A stretch of DNA of 64,000 nt from the NCBI GenBank assembly GCA_031841125.1, contig CM063108.1:4040183-4104182 (forward strand). Reading direction: 5' to 3'. The notes under the pieces were generated by a model that saw only the letters and a program-made list of their open reading frames with translations, had not been told where the DNA came from and did not search any database. Source of the stretch: Acanthococcus lagerstroemiae (Eukaryota; Arthropoda; Insecta; Hemiptera; Eriococcidae). The translations under genes were made by a program, and so were the position numbers. Within the stretch, counting starts at the first letter, position 1, and every line of letters starts with the position of its first letter. Below are positions 12,815-24,100 of the stretch, one piece after another.

Positions 12815-15800
12815 CTATTGATTACTGTCAGGCAAGTACGCTAAATTATTTCCCACATTATTGACATTATCTGGATTAATGGGATATCCAACAAATCCGC
12901 CTAAGTATTTCGAAGGTTCTACATCATCCAAGTTCTGAAAATCGTCACTGTACACAGAATTAAAATCATCGATGGCGTGTAAAGCGTTTGGATCAATTTT
13001 TCTTTCTATTATTTCTCTAGGAGACAGTAACGAGTCGTGTATAGGCTGCTTATAATTGTTTTTGGAAAGTTTTCTTAAACCAATGTCGAGAAGTATTAAA
13101 GCCCCTGTCACAAATGATTTGGTCACCTCTGGCTGCACATGCGGCACGGCTCCTTGTTCCGGCAAAGGAAGAACTAAGTCTTTTATACTACTTGTTACCG
13201 AATCACTCACGCCTAGAAACGATGGATTTTTGGCTGAGGACCCATTGACATCGTAAATTACTTCTTTGGCACGCGTTGAAGTAATCACTGTACTCGAAGA
13301 CATTGGTTCGGAGATGACCTCGCTGACCTCCGTTGAATAATCTTCAAACTTGGCACTGCGGCGATGACGGCTTCTAATTTTATTTTTCAAATATTCGACT
13401 ATAGTTTTTTTTCCTCTTTCCTTTGCCTCAGACAGAGGGGTGTTTCCATCATTGTCTTCAACGTTAACATCCACTCCTTTTTCATCCACGAGATATTTGA
13501 CAATATCTAAGCTGCCATTCCACTCGGCTGCATGAAGAAGAGTATTTCCGTAATCGTCTCTCTGGTACACATCGGTCTTCTTGTCCTCTATGAAGAATCG
13601 AACCACATTCAGCCATCCTGCAGTGTCAGCAGTTCCCTCAGCGGCCCAGTACAGCGGTGTTCTGCCATCGTTTTGCCTCGCATTCACGTTGGCACCTTTC
13701 TTTGCCAGGTTCTTGACCACGCTTAAGTAGCCTTTCTGGGCAGCATAGTGTAATGGGGTAGCACCTTGATTATCTTTTACATTGAAATCAACTCCTTGGA
13801 CATCCAACATGAAATACTCCACCACTTTTAAATGTCCTCTTTGAATACTTTCAGAGAATGGAGTATTACCATCATGATCCTTGACATTCACTTCCAGGTG
13901 TTTCTCCTCCACAAGATACTTCACTATATCCAAACTACCGTTCCATTCAGCAGCATGAAGGAGAGTGTTCCCATAGTTATCTCTATTGTTATAATCGGCT
14001 TTCTTTTCTTCAATCAAATAGCGCACAATACCTAACCAGCCGGGGTTGTCAGCAGACCCTTCTGCAGCCCAATACAACGGTGTTCTGCCATTATTTTCTT
14101 TCACATTGACATTGGCGCCTTTCTCGACAAGATATTTGACAAGCTTGAGGTCACCATTCCTTGCAGCATGATGAAGTACAGTGGCGCCTTGTTTATCTTT
14201 TACAGCCAGGTCGATCCCTTCTGTATGCAGAAGATACTTCAAAATATTTATTTTTCCTCTTTGAATACTTTCAGACAGAGGGGTGTTGCCATGGTGATCT
14301 TTAACATTCACATCAAAATGTTTCTCTTCTACTAGGTATTCAACTATATCTAAGTTACCATTCCATCCAGCTGCGTGGAGAAGAGTATTACCATGGTTGT
14401 CACGATCCTTAAAGTCAACCTTTTCATGCTCTATGAAGTAGCGCACAACAGTTAGTGACCCTGCAGATTCAACAGTCCCATCTGCTGTCCAATAAAGTGC
14501 TGTTCTTCCATTGTTATCTTTTGCATTGACATCGGCACCTTTCTCCAGAAGGGATTTCACCAAGTCTAAGTCGCCTTTGCGCGCAGCATAGTGCAGTGCT
14601 GTAATACCTTGGTTATCTTTAGCCCAAACATCAATGTCTTTTATGTGGAGAAGGTATTCCAGCACATATGTTTTATCACGTTGGATGGACTCGGATAAAA
14701 TGGTGTTACCGTTGTAGTCTTTTGCGTTAACATCGAGCTTCTTTTCCTCCACCAGGTACTTTACAATTTCTAAACTACCATTCCACACCGCAGCATGGAG
14801 GAGAGTGTTGCCAGAATTGTCTCTATTTTTGTACTCGGATTTTTTTATTTCTATGAAGTATTGTACAACATTTAACCAGCCAGGATGATCAGTTGGTCCT
14901 TCAGCTGCCCAGTATAGTGGTGTCCTGCCGGTGTTATCTTTCTCATTGACATCATCATTCGCTGGTACCAGATGCTTGATCAAGTCCAAGTCACCTTTCC
15001 GTGCAGCATAATGAAGAGGAGTTTTCCCTAAGCCATCTTTGATTGTGAAGTCGATATTTTTTACATGCAGAAGATAGTTTACAATGTGCAGTTTACCTCT
15101 TTGAATTGATTCAGATAAAACAGTATTTCCATCAAAGTCTTTCACATTTACATCAATTTCCTTCTCTTCTAAGAGATATGTGACTATGTCTAAACTGCCA
15201 TTCCATCCAGCAGCATGAAGAATGGTATTACCATAGTTGTCTCTACCTTTGAAGTCAGCCTTTTGATCTTCAATTAGGTATCGCACCACATCCAGCCACC
15301 CTGGAACATTATAAGTCCCATCAGCAGCCCAGTATAAAGGTGTTCTACCGGCATTATCTCTCGCGTTTACATCCGCTCCTTTCTCAATGAGATGTTTGAC
15401 AATTACCAAGTCACCTTTCTGTGCAGCATAGTGCAGTGGCGTATGACCTTCATAATTTGCTAATTTCACATGAGCTCCCGGTTTGTGTAGAAGGTACTTG
15501 GCTATCTCAAATTTTCCTCTTTTAATTGCCTCCAGTAGTGGGGTGTTACCATCACCATCTGTGCAATTGATGTCCATTACCTTTTCTTCCACCAGATATT
15601 TCACAACCTCTGTATTCCCGCTCCACCCAGCTGCATGCAGAAGAGTGTTTCCATATGAATCCGCAACTGTGAAATCATTTTTCTTTACTTCGGCAAAATA
15701 TTTCACTACTCCAAGTTGTCCATTCTCAACAGCTATATATAATGGAGTTCTGCCATTGTTGTCTTTTGCTTCAGGATTGACACCTTTATCAATGAGATAC

Positions 15801-18172
15801 TTTACTCCTTCTGAGTCACCCGTTTCTGCGGCATAATGCAGTGAAGTATAGCCACGTATATCCTTGATTGTTGGATCAGCCTCTCTTACCTTCAATAGAT
15901 AATCGAACACTGCGCGTTTGCCATGTTTAATAGACTCCATTAGAGGGGTGTTACCTTCATAGTCTTTGATATTTACATCAACTTTTTTCTCTTCAACCAG
16001 ATATTTCACAATATCTAAATTACTGCTCCAACCAGCAGCATGAAGGAGAGAATTGCCGTGGTAATCTTTAACACTATAGTCAGCTTTTACAATATTTATA
16101 AAGTACTTCACCATATCTAGACTGCCACTGTCAGCAGCTATATACAAAGGTGTTCTTCCATTGTTATCCTTTGCTTTAATGTCAGCCCCTTGTTCAGCAA
16201 GATGCTCGACTTCCTCGTAATTGCCTTTTATTACAGCATAGTGTAGAGGGGTGTTGCCTTGACTGTCCCTGGTTTTGAACTCAGCTCCTTTGGAATGGAG
16301 ATATTTCAGCACCGCCAATTCACCTCGTTTAATGGACTCGGACAAGGGTGTGTTTCCATCATCGTTTACCGCATTGAAATCCATTCCTTTCTTCTCTACC
16401 AGGTACTCCAAAGTATCTAAACTACCATTCCACACAGCAGCATGAAGAAGAGTATTTCCAAAATTGTCTCTAGTGTTGCAGTCAGCCTTCTTTTCTTCAG
16501 CGAGATACCTTACTACTTCTGTGTTATCCAGCCGCCCAGCTTTTAATGGCATTCCATCGGCGGCCACAAACAAAGGAGTTCTACCATTGTTGTCTCTGAT
16601 CCTCAAATCAGCCCCTTTCTCCACAAGTTGCTGAACTATTTTCAGGTAACCTTTTCGTGCAGCATAATGCAACGGTGTATTGCCATGTCTATCTCTGATG
16701 TTAATATCGACACCTTTCTGCAGAAAGTATTCAGACAAATTGGTGTTACCTCGTTGAATTGACTCGACAAATGCGGTGACTCCATCGTGATCTTGAACAT
16801 TTATATCCATTCCTTTTTCTTCAATCAGATATTTAATCACATCTACATGACTCCACCAGCCAGCTGAATGAAGTAATGATTTGCCATTATTATCTCGAAC
16901 ATAAGGATCAGCCTTCTTCGCGTCAATTAGATACTTGACCACATCTAAATAACCATTTCCAGCAGCCAGATACAGGGGGGTTTTGCCTGTGTTTTCTTTG
17001 GTATTGAAATCAGCATTGTTATGTTCCACAAAATACTTCACAGCGTCTGGATAACCGCGTTCAGCTGCATAATGTAGTAAGGTGTAACCTTTTTTATCTC
17101 TAGTTGTAACATCGAACTCCTTGTTGGCTTTTATAAGATAATTCACCACCTTGAACTGGTGTCTCTCCATAGCCTCTGATATCGGTGTATTACCGTTTTT
17201 ATCTTTCGCATTAACATCCATCTTTTCTTCTTGTACAAGGTATTGGAGCACCTGTAGGCTACTATTCCATCCAGCTGCGTGAAGAAGTGTATTGCCTTCA
17301 TTATCCCGAGCATTAAAGTCGCATTTTTTAGCGGCTATGAAATATCGTACCACACTGACAAAGCCTGGATACTGCGGTGTTCCTTCAGCAGCCCAGTACA
17401 AAGGTGTTCTTCCATTGTTATCTTTTATACCAGGATCGGCACCTTTTTCTACGAGCTGTTGAACTACATCTAAGAAGCCCTTCTGCGCAGCATAATGCAA
17501 CGGCGTAGCGCCCAGCTTATCAGTGGTTTTGAAGTCAGCTCCTTTTTCTTGGAAGAGGTATTTAAATATCACTATATTGCCTCTTTGAATGGTTTCAACT
17601 AGTGGGGTATTGCCGGCGTCATCTTTGGAGTTGATATCCATCTCTTTTTCCTCCACTAGATATTTTATAATATCTAAGTGGTTATTCCACGCAGAGGCGT
17701 GAAGAAGGGTGTTGCCAGAATAATCCTTGTCCTCGAATTCGGCTTTTTTATCTTCGATGAAATACTTTACAATATCTAGATGACCGCCGTCAGCTGCCCA
17801 GTACAAAGCTGTTCTTCCGTGAAAATCCTTCTCCTTGATATCGGCACCTTTCTCACCCAGATATTTCACTATTTCCAAATGTCCTTTTTCAGCAGCCGCG
17901 TGCAGTGGCGTGATTGGAAGAGCACCAAGACTGTTCCTGGCATTGATGTCGGCATGTTTCTCCTCGATGAGGTATTTCACTATCTTTAGATGTCTGTTGT
18001 ACGCTGCCATGTGTAGCAGAGTCCACCCCAATGCATCGGTCGAATTTACAGAAACTTCTTTTTTTTCAATAAACTCTTTAACCGTATCCAGATCACCTTT
18101 GGTAGCTGCTTCGAATGCGTCTTTACGTAGGCTTATAGATCTCGCAGCATCTAGTTTCTTATTCGAGTCATC
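12815..18172 (-). CDS. Exon 6: giant ankyrin-repeat exon with C-terminal domain
   Basis: A single open exon of 5358 nt encodes 1785 residues and ends at a TAG at 12815-12817. The open frame runs on upstream to 18292, but a strong acceptor (TTACTCTTCTTTACAG) sits directly before the GAT at 18172, so the exon is placed there. It holds about 45 ankyrin repeats of about 33 residues with the usual TPLHYAA, VVKYLVEEKGADVN and DNNGRTPLYWAA elements. These are arranged as 11 copies of a four-repeat block of 402-426 bp. Several blocks carry a 4-7 residue insertion after 'YWAA.G'. RSRHRR is encoded at 13358-13375. The last 185 residues are not ankyrin; their conserved core begins at residue 100 from the C-terminus. 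Confidence 0.93.
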   Translation of the reverse strand, partial: DDSNKKLDAARSISLRKDAFEAATKGDLDTVKEFIEKKEVSVNSTDALGWTLLHMAAYNRHLKIVKYLIEEKHADINARNSLGALPITPLHAAAEKGHLEIVKYLGEKGADIKEKDFHGRTALYWAADGGHLDIVKYFIEDKKAEFEDKDYSGNTLLHASAWNNHLDIIKYLVEEKEMDINSKDDAGNTPLVETIQRGNIVIFKYLFQEKGADFKTTDKLGATPLHYAAQKGFLDVVQQLVEKGADPGIKDNNGRTPLYWAAEGTPQYPGFVSVVRYFIAAKKCDFNARDNEGNTLLHAAGWNSSLQVLQYLVQEEKMDVNAKDKNGNTPISEAMERHQFKVVNYLIKANKEFDVTTRDKKGYTLLHYAAERGYPDAVKYFVEHNNADFNTKENTGKTPLYLAAGNGYLDVVKYLIDAKKADPYVRDNNGKSLLHSAGWWSHVDVIKYLIEEKGMDINVQDHDGVTAFVESIQRGNTNLSEYFLQKGVDINIRDRHGNTPLHYAARKGYLKIVQQLVEKGADLRIRDNNGRTPLFVAADGMPLKAGRLDNTEVVRYLAEEKKADCNTRDNFGNTLLHAAVWNGSLDTLEYLVEKKGMDFNAVNDDGNTPLSESIKRGELAVLKYLHSKGAEFKTRDSQGNTPLHYAVIKGNYEEVEHLAEQGADIKAKDNNGRTPLYIAADSGSLDMVKYFINIVKADYSVKDYHGNSLLHAAGWSSNLDIVKYLVEEKKVDVNIKDYEGNTPLMESIKHGKRAVFDYLLKVREADPTIKDIRGYTSLHYAAETGDSEGVKYLIDKGVNPEAKDNNGRTPLYIAVENGQLGVVKYFAEVKKNDFTVADSYGNTLLHAAGWSGNTEVVKYLVEEKVMDINCTDGDGNTPLLEAIKRGKFEIAKYLLHKPGAHVKLANYEGHTPLHYAAQKGDLVIVKHLIEKGADVNARDNAGRTPLYWAADGTYNVPGWLDVVRYLIEDQKADFKGRDNYGNTILHAAGWNGSLDIVTYLLEEKEIDVNVKDFDGNTVLSESIQRGKLHIVNYLLHVKNIDFTIKDGLGKTPLHYAARKGDLDLIKHLVPANDDVNEKDNTGRTPLYWAAEGPTDHPGWLNVVQYFIEIKKSEYKNRDNSGNTLLHAAVWNGSLEIVKYLVEEKKLDVNAKDYNGNTILSESIQRDKTYVLEYLLHIKDIDVWAKDNQGITALHYAARKGDLDLVKSLLEKGADVNAKDNNGRTALYWTADGTVESAGSLTVVRYFIEHEKVDFKDRDNHGNTLLHAAGWNGNLDIVEYLVEEKHFDVNVKDHHGNTPLSESIQRGKINILKYLLHTEGIDLAVKDKQGATVLHHAARNGDLKLVKYLVEKGANVNVKENNGRTPLYWAAEGSADNPGWLGIVRYLIEEKKADYNNRDNYGNTLLHAAEWNGSLDIVKYLVEEKHLEVNVKDHDGNTPFSESIQRGHLKVVEYFMLDVQGVDFNVKDNQGATPLHYAAQKGYLSVVKNLAKKGANVNARQNDGRTPLYWAAEGTADTAGWLNVVRFFIEDKKTDVYQRDDYGNTLLHAAEWNGSLDIVKYLVDEKGVDVNVEDNDGNTPLSEAKERGKKTIVEYLKNKIRSRHRRSAKFEDYSTEVSEVISEPMSSSTVITSTRAKEVIYDVNGSSAKNPSFLGVSDSVTSSIKDLVLPLPEQGAVPHVQPEVTKSFVTGALILLDIGLRKLSKNNYKQPIHDSLLSPREIIERKIDPNALHAIDDFNSVYSDDFQNLDDVEPSKYLGGFVGYPINPDNVNNVGNNLAYLPDSNQ

Positions 18173-21100
18173 CTGTAAAGAAGAGTAACATTTTATGTGC
18201 GAAATTGGGAAAATACGGGCTTTAATCCCCATAATTCTCCAGGATGGCTTTTTCAACCAATTCCAATCATTAATTTTGGAAATTGAAAACAATGAATTTT
18301 CTTTTGCATATCATCCCTCTATTACTTGTACTAAAACCCCCCCCCCTCCTTCACACCCAAAAAACGTTCTAGCGCCACTGTTAAATGTAAGATTTCAGGA
18401 TTACTTTAGTCCTAAAATTTGAATAGAATGCATGGAGGATAAAAAATCAAAACTTTAAAACTTACATTATTTGCTATTTTACTTCAAGGGCGCAAATAGG
18501 CAAAATATTGTTCACGGGTGCAGGAATATCTTTACTACGCCTGTGAACGTGGAGTATGTTATATGTTATACATACCACACATTCACAGGCACAGCACAGA
18601 TATTCCTGCATCCGTGTACAGTATTTTGCCTATTTGCGTCTTTGAAGTAAAATGGCAAATATGAGTTTTGATTCTTTACGCTTCACATAATATGTTTTTG
18701 TAATCGGTGAGAACATCGTGAGCGGAAAAATGTTTACTTGCTTATTGAATTAATCACCTTTCTTGCATTGATGCAAGAATATGCCATGTTTGATTTTTAA
18801 TAATTTCAGTTAAGACTTGTACTTTTTCTCTTTTTATGGCGATTTATATTTAGAAATAAATTTTGAAGCAAAGCAGAGAGGCTATCCAGGCATTTGAGAG
18901 GGAAAGGGGTGAGGTGAGGTCTTCAAGTGCACCTTTACTTTTTTGTTGCCGGTGGTACACTTTTGCAAAGAATCCTTTAAACCATGAATTATATAATTAA
19001 CAAAGGTTTTGAGAACAGAAACATGTAGAACTGAAGATTTTTGAAATGTATCTTTTTTCAGAAGCGATACCATTATCTTGATAGACCGCAAGCGCAAATG
19101 GGGGAGGACCTTGTCAGCTTAGTAAAGTATTTTTCACATTATTTTGATACTTGTGAGCCCTCATGAGCCCCCCCCCCACACATACACACCAGCCGGCTAG
19201 TTCCGCTTATGCGTAAGACCCTATTTTTATTACAGTATTCACAGTTCAATGTTCTTTTTTTAACCAGAGTGGAGAAATTCTGGTTTTTATAAATTGATGA
19301 GTCCAGGCTTAGAAACTACGACATATTTTACATACCTACCTGATTGAAAATAGCGCCTCTCGTCTGTCTCGTTTGATTTCCAAAATTAGCTGGAAAGTAA
19401 TGGACACCTGTGAAATCGAAACAGGGTTCACAACATTAGTTTTGTGCACAATGAATGAACTTCTTAAAAGTTCTCTGTCAACTTGATAGCTGTATAAGAA
19501 GTTGAATATCCTTATAACAAGCAGCTATTTTTTGGCTTATAATTAAGTAGGCAATTAATTGCATTCCAATTAGTTTATAGTAAGGAAGGAATAATGGGTA
19601 GGAGATCTGCTTCAAGGTCGCCGTAAAATTAATTGAGGAGCGATTTTCCAAAACGGACTCTGTCCATTTTTTTCGAATCTCGTTTTTTGGCGCCATCTGG
19701 TGGAGAATACTGTCAGGCACATACTTACATCATCAAACTACCTATTTGCAGTGTTTAAATCTCTATAGAAAGCCAAAAAAATTTCATATTAAAAACAAAG
19801 TTGTTCCAAAACGGCCTTAATCCAAAACAACTTTTATCATACTGAATTGAATAAACCATCTGCGAAGTAAGACGATCTGGCACACGCTATCGATTTAAAA
19901 CCATCATCATATAAAAAAATCGAACTCGTTAAACCCAAGGATTCTCCTAAAAAACCTACTGCACAAAACCCTCCAGAAAAACCAACGTCACAACGAAAAG
20001 CTGTTGCAAAACCAAAAGTTGCTGTAGAACCTGAACTTACTGAAACACCCGCAGTAAAGAAGGCGTCCGTTAAAAGACAAAATGTGGAAAAGCCTGAAGC
20101 CACCTCGAAGAAACGACGTCGCGAGTAATTTCTTTTATTTCTGCTTGTACTTTAATATCTTTTTAAACATAAAATTTAAATTTTACTAATTTTTTGATAT
20201 TTAATAAAACGTTAATTTAGTGGATTTTTACTTCGATTTTGCTGAATAATCAATTTTACAGCATTCCATTATGTTCGAGGCTCTTTCCAGAAGGATACAG
20301 GCTGTTTTGGAATGATTTTTAAACATTCACTCAACATTCTGCTTCCGAATTCGGCATAAAAGATCATTCCAAAACGGCCTCCATCCAGGTAAGACCCAAC
20401 TTTGTGACGTATTCACGAACACATGGCGCAACAAAAACGAAATGTTTGAACAAAAAGTGTTCCAGTAAGTGTTCTACTAGGCAACCAGTCCATCACCCAA
20501 GATTTTTAAATCACATAACTCCGTGTACCAAGTTCTTATCGCCTCCTGTAAAAAATGCAAAAATAGACTGAGTCCGTTTTGGAACATCGCTCCTCAATTA
20601 ATTTTTGGCCCAAATCAATAGATATAAATGACATTTATTTCATATTTCTAGGGAGTAAGGCCGTTTTCTTAAGTTCCACTCTGAGTAAGTGATTGCCTTG
20701 CCTCATCCCCCTTCTACTCCTGCCTGGCTCGCTAGTGCTAAATATTAGTATGTAGCAGAATTTCAAGCTTGAGTTCAAAAGGTAAATGTCTGCAATTTTG
20801 AATTCTCAAATTTTTTTTTTTAATGCCAGCAAAGGCTCTTACACACATTTGCAGAGCACTACTATGAATATTAACTCGATAATATTTTATGATGGAAAAA
20901 TTGACAAAAAGCTCGAGGAAATCCAAAATAGTCGGTCAAATATTCTGATACTTGAGTAGCAAACGCAGATCTGAAGTCAAGCGAGGTTTGTACAAACCAC
21001 ATTCCATAGGGCTACGTTTCCTGTATTGAAATTATTGTATCACTTGTGGTAAAATTCACAATTTTCACTTCCACTGCCCGGACTGTTTTTTTTTTCATGG

Positions 21101-24100
21101 CAAGGCTGGCAACGATGAGGAGTACCGATTCAAGGTTTGGCCGGGCGGTATCCCCTGCCAGGCCGGACCGCAGCATGAGGGGGCGCGGGCTCCGAGCCGA
21201 TCGCACAGAACTCGGAATCAAACGGTCACATTTTACATGGCAACTTTATTATCGAAAGTACACTTTTCAAAAATTTACACACGGGAGGAATGAGGACGTG
21301 AATTACATCGCACGAATGATTAGATGATAGGTACACGCAAGAAGGCGATTATCGAACTGACTCAGCCGGGCGATTACAACTTGCGTACTCGTAGTACGTA
21401 CAGTTTAAGGTGTTGTTAAGGAGATAAGGATACTCGTCACCGACGGACATTGGCTAGGTGATGGCATACAAGAAATACAACAACATCATCGATCAAATGA
21501 TAAATTTATCATGGCAGATAATGGCCAAGGGCTCGGCTTACACCACACACTTCGTCACCATCTTAAGGAAATCTAAATTATAAAGCCTTTCATTGGAACG
21601 TATATATCAGAGAGGGAGAGGGGGAAAAGGGCTCTCCCAAAAAAATTTTGTCAGCTGATGAATTTGATCTTGGGCTGGCAAGTTTTTTGTTTTCTGCTTT
21701 TCCATCCCCTATGTTGTGCTGTCGACAGATTTTACATTATTTGTAGGAAAAATCCGGATATCCCCTCCACCATTAAGAAAAGTCGCTTGAGTACTTCTTT
21801 GGAAGTGTTTCATATAAATATACCCTCAAGACTGGACAAGAAATAATTACGCACCATGTTTAAAATACGACAGAAACAGTTCAGATTCATTTTCTTGTAC
21901 TTCACGATGTACTTGCAGTGTTCCCCGCACTTGTTTACTCATCTCCTGAGCCAAATTCGCTGTCAGTGAGGCTTCTTCCTGTAAAACGAAACATGAAGAA
22001 ATCATCACAATAGGGCAAGTGATTCGAAAGTCGAACAACGCAAATTTAAACCTCAAATACACTACCTCAGACACATTTTTACCCAGCCAGTAATGGATAT
22101 CCGAGGTCTGCGTTGATTTTCGTTCACTATCGTGTTCCTGTTGGTAACAAAAAGAGGCGTTGAATAATTTTCAGAAAAACTAGAAAATTTGAATAGGTAT
22201 AGAAGTTTATAGTGACTTTTTTTCTCTCTTTTTTTTTTTTTTTGCAAAGGGAGGAGTGTAACAAAAATAAAAATTTAGACCGACAAGGGAAACAGAAAAC
22301 AAATAGAAAAAAAAATGGTTTACGTCTTTAAAAACTGAATTTACGAGCTAAATATCTCGGAAGTTTCGTCTCTGAAATGTCTTAAAACACTTTTCTCTCT
22401 GTTTGCTGAGAATTTTTCCATTTCTTCTGTATGGGAACAGGAAGGGGGGTGTTCAATGTAGCCTTGTGCCGTTCCCTTATCTATGTTCCGATGTTACTGT
22501 AGACATTGAAGTTTGGTGGTGATTAATAAGTGATTAAGTGATATTCTATTTCTGCCTACATTTTTATGCCATTAATGGCTCATATTTGTCGTTTTGTTTG
22601 TCAGCGATATTACTTCTCGGCTTTGTCTTCATCGTTCATCAGTTAGCTTAGACTTAGACTACCTCTGTGGTACTCTGTGCAGCCCGTAGCCCGCGGGGTT
22701 GCTAACGGTTGCTGAGCCCCCACCCCTGACAAAATTTCGTGAATAAAAGTAACGAATTCCTTATACTTATTCTTCTCGCTGATTTTGTTCAAAACTTTTC
22801 TTTCCACTATATTTTCATGTTTATAAACTTGGCAACACTAATTTTGCTTTGAATGAAGAATCGTGTGTTTGTCGTTCTTTATATGTGACGTATCTCAAAA
22901 AAAGGGCCCGAGTGTCCATCCAGCAGTTTCAGACAGGCACGCCTTTTTCTTATGTCATATTACAATTCACAAACATAGCGGTAGGCTCGCGATCCAGTTC
23001 ACATTGAATATCGCTGGCTAAATGCCTGAATGGCTGTTTGAGAACTGATCATAGAAATATTTTATTACATCGAGAAGTTCGAAAATTTGATCGTTGTAAG
23101 AGTGTTAATCTTTTTTCACGCGATATATTCAATTTTTTTTTTCAGTGGCTTGTCGGTAAGTAGAATTACCAGTTTTGATTATGAATTTTGAGACCAAATT
23201 CAATTAGTGGCGTAGCCAGAATTTTTCCCAAGGGCGGGAGGTGGAGGGGGTTAAAAGGAAGATTTTCAAGGGAGAAAAAGTCGAAAATTGAGGTATTTTT
23301 TAAAAATTGAAGATATTAGAGGACTATTTTATAAAAATGAAAGTAAAATTACTGCTCGAGCGAAAATTTTTCAAAAAAACGTGTTTTAAAGGCGCAAAAT
23401 TGCTGATTTTTGCTTATTTTACATTCAATTTCAGGTGCTCGGGGATTTCTACGAGGGAAGGGGACTCGAGGGGCATTTGCCCCTCGAGCCCTCCCTTCCC
23501 TCGTAGAAATCTTCACATTATATACTTCGTGTATCCTCAAGCCCTCCCGCCCTCCCCACCTGGTAAACAGTCAGCACCCCCTACCGCAGATGGCAGGCCA
23601 CGGGCCCGCTGGCAGTGTCATTTCTTTATTTTCGGTTATCACCCTTGTTATCAGACAATTTTTGAAGCCATCTCTCAGTATACATACATATTTTTACATT
23701 TTCTAGCAGTTCACTGATCGAGATATTGTAGGTAGGTAGTACTTTTTTTGGATGCATAATCGCAATACGGTTCATTATCTCTATCGGGAAGCGAATGGAG
23801 TTTAGCGACGTGCGCGTACGCCTGAACATCTCCCAATGTCCAGGTCAAGGTTGAATAAAATTTGCTTTCATGGAAGCATAGGTAAAAACAGGACTGAAGT
23901 AAACGAGTTTCCACTAAACGCATAAAATGACGCAAAGAAACCGATGTACCTGTACGTATAGTGGACGTCATTAATTATATCTTTATCATGTATGATAATG
24001 AACTACCGATATTTCATTTAATTCTTTCTTTCATTTATCGCGAACCTACTGTATAAATTGTTGTTTGACCTTTTTACACAAAATCTTGCGCGAGGAATTT

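Noticed and set aside
18173..18292. Upstream in-frame extension of the ankyrin frame to 18292
   Set aside because: It begins at a TTG and crosses a strong acceptor before 18172. The phase-compatible exon at 19340-19407 explains the N-terminal side better.
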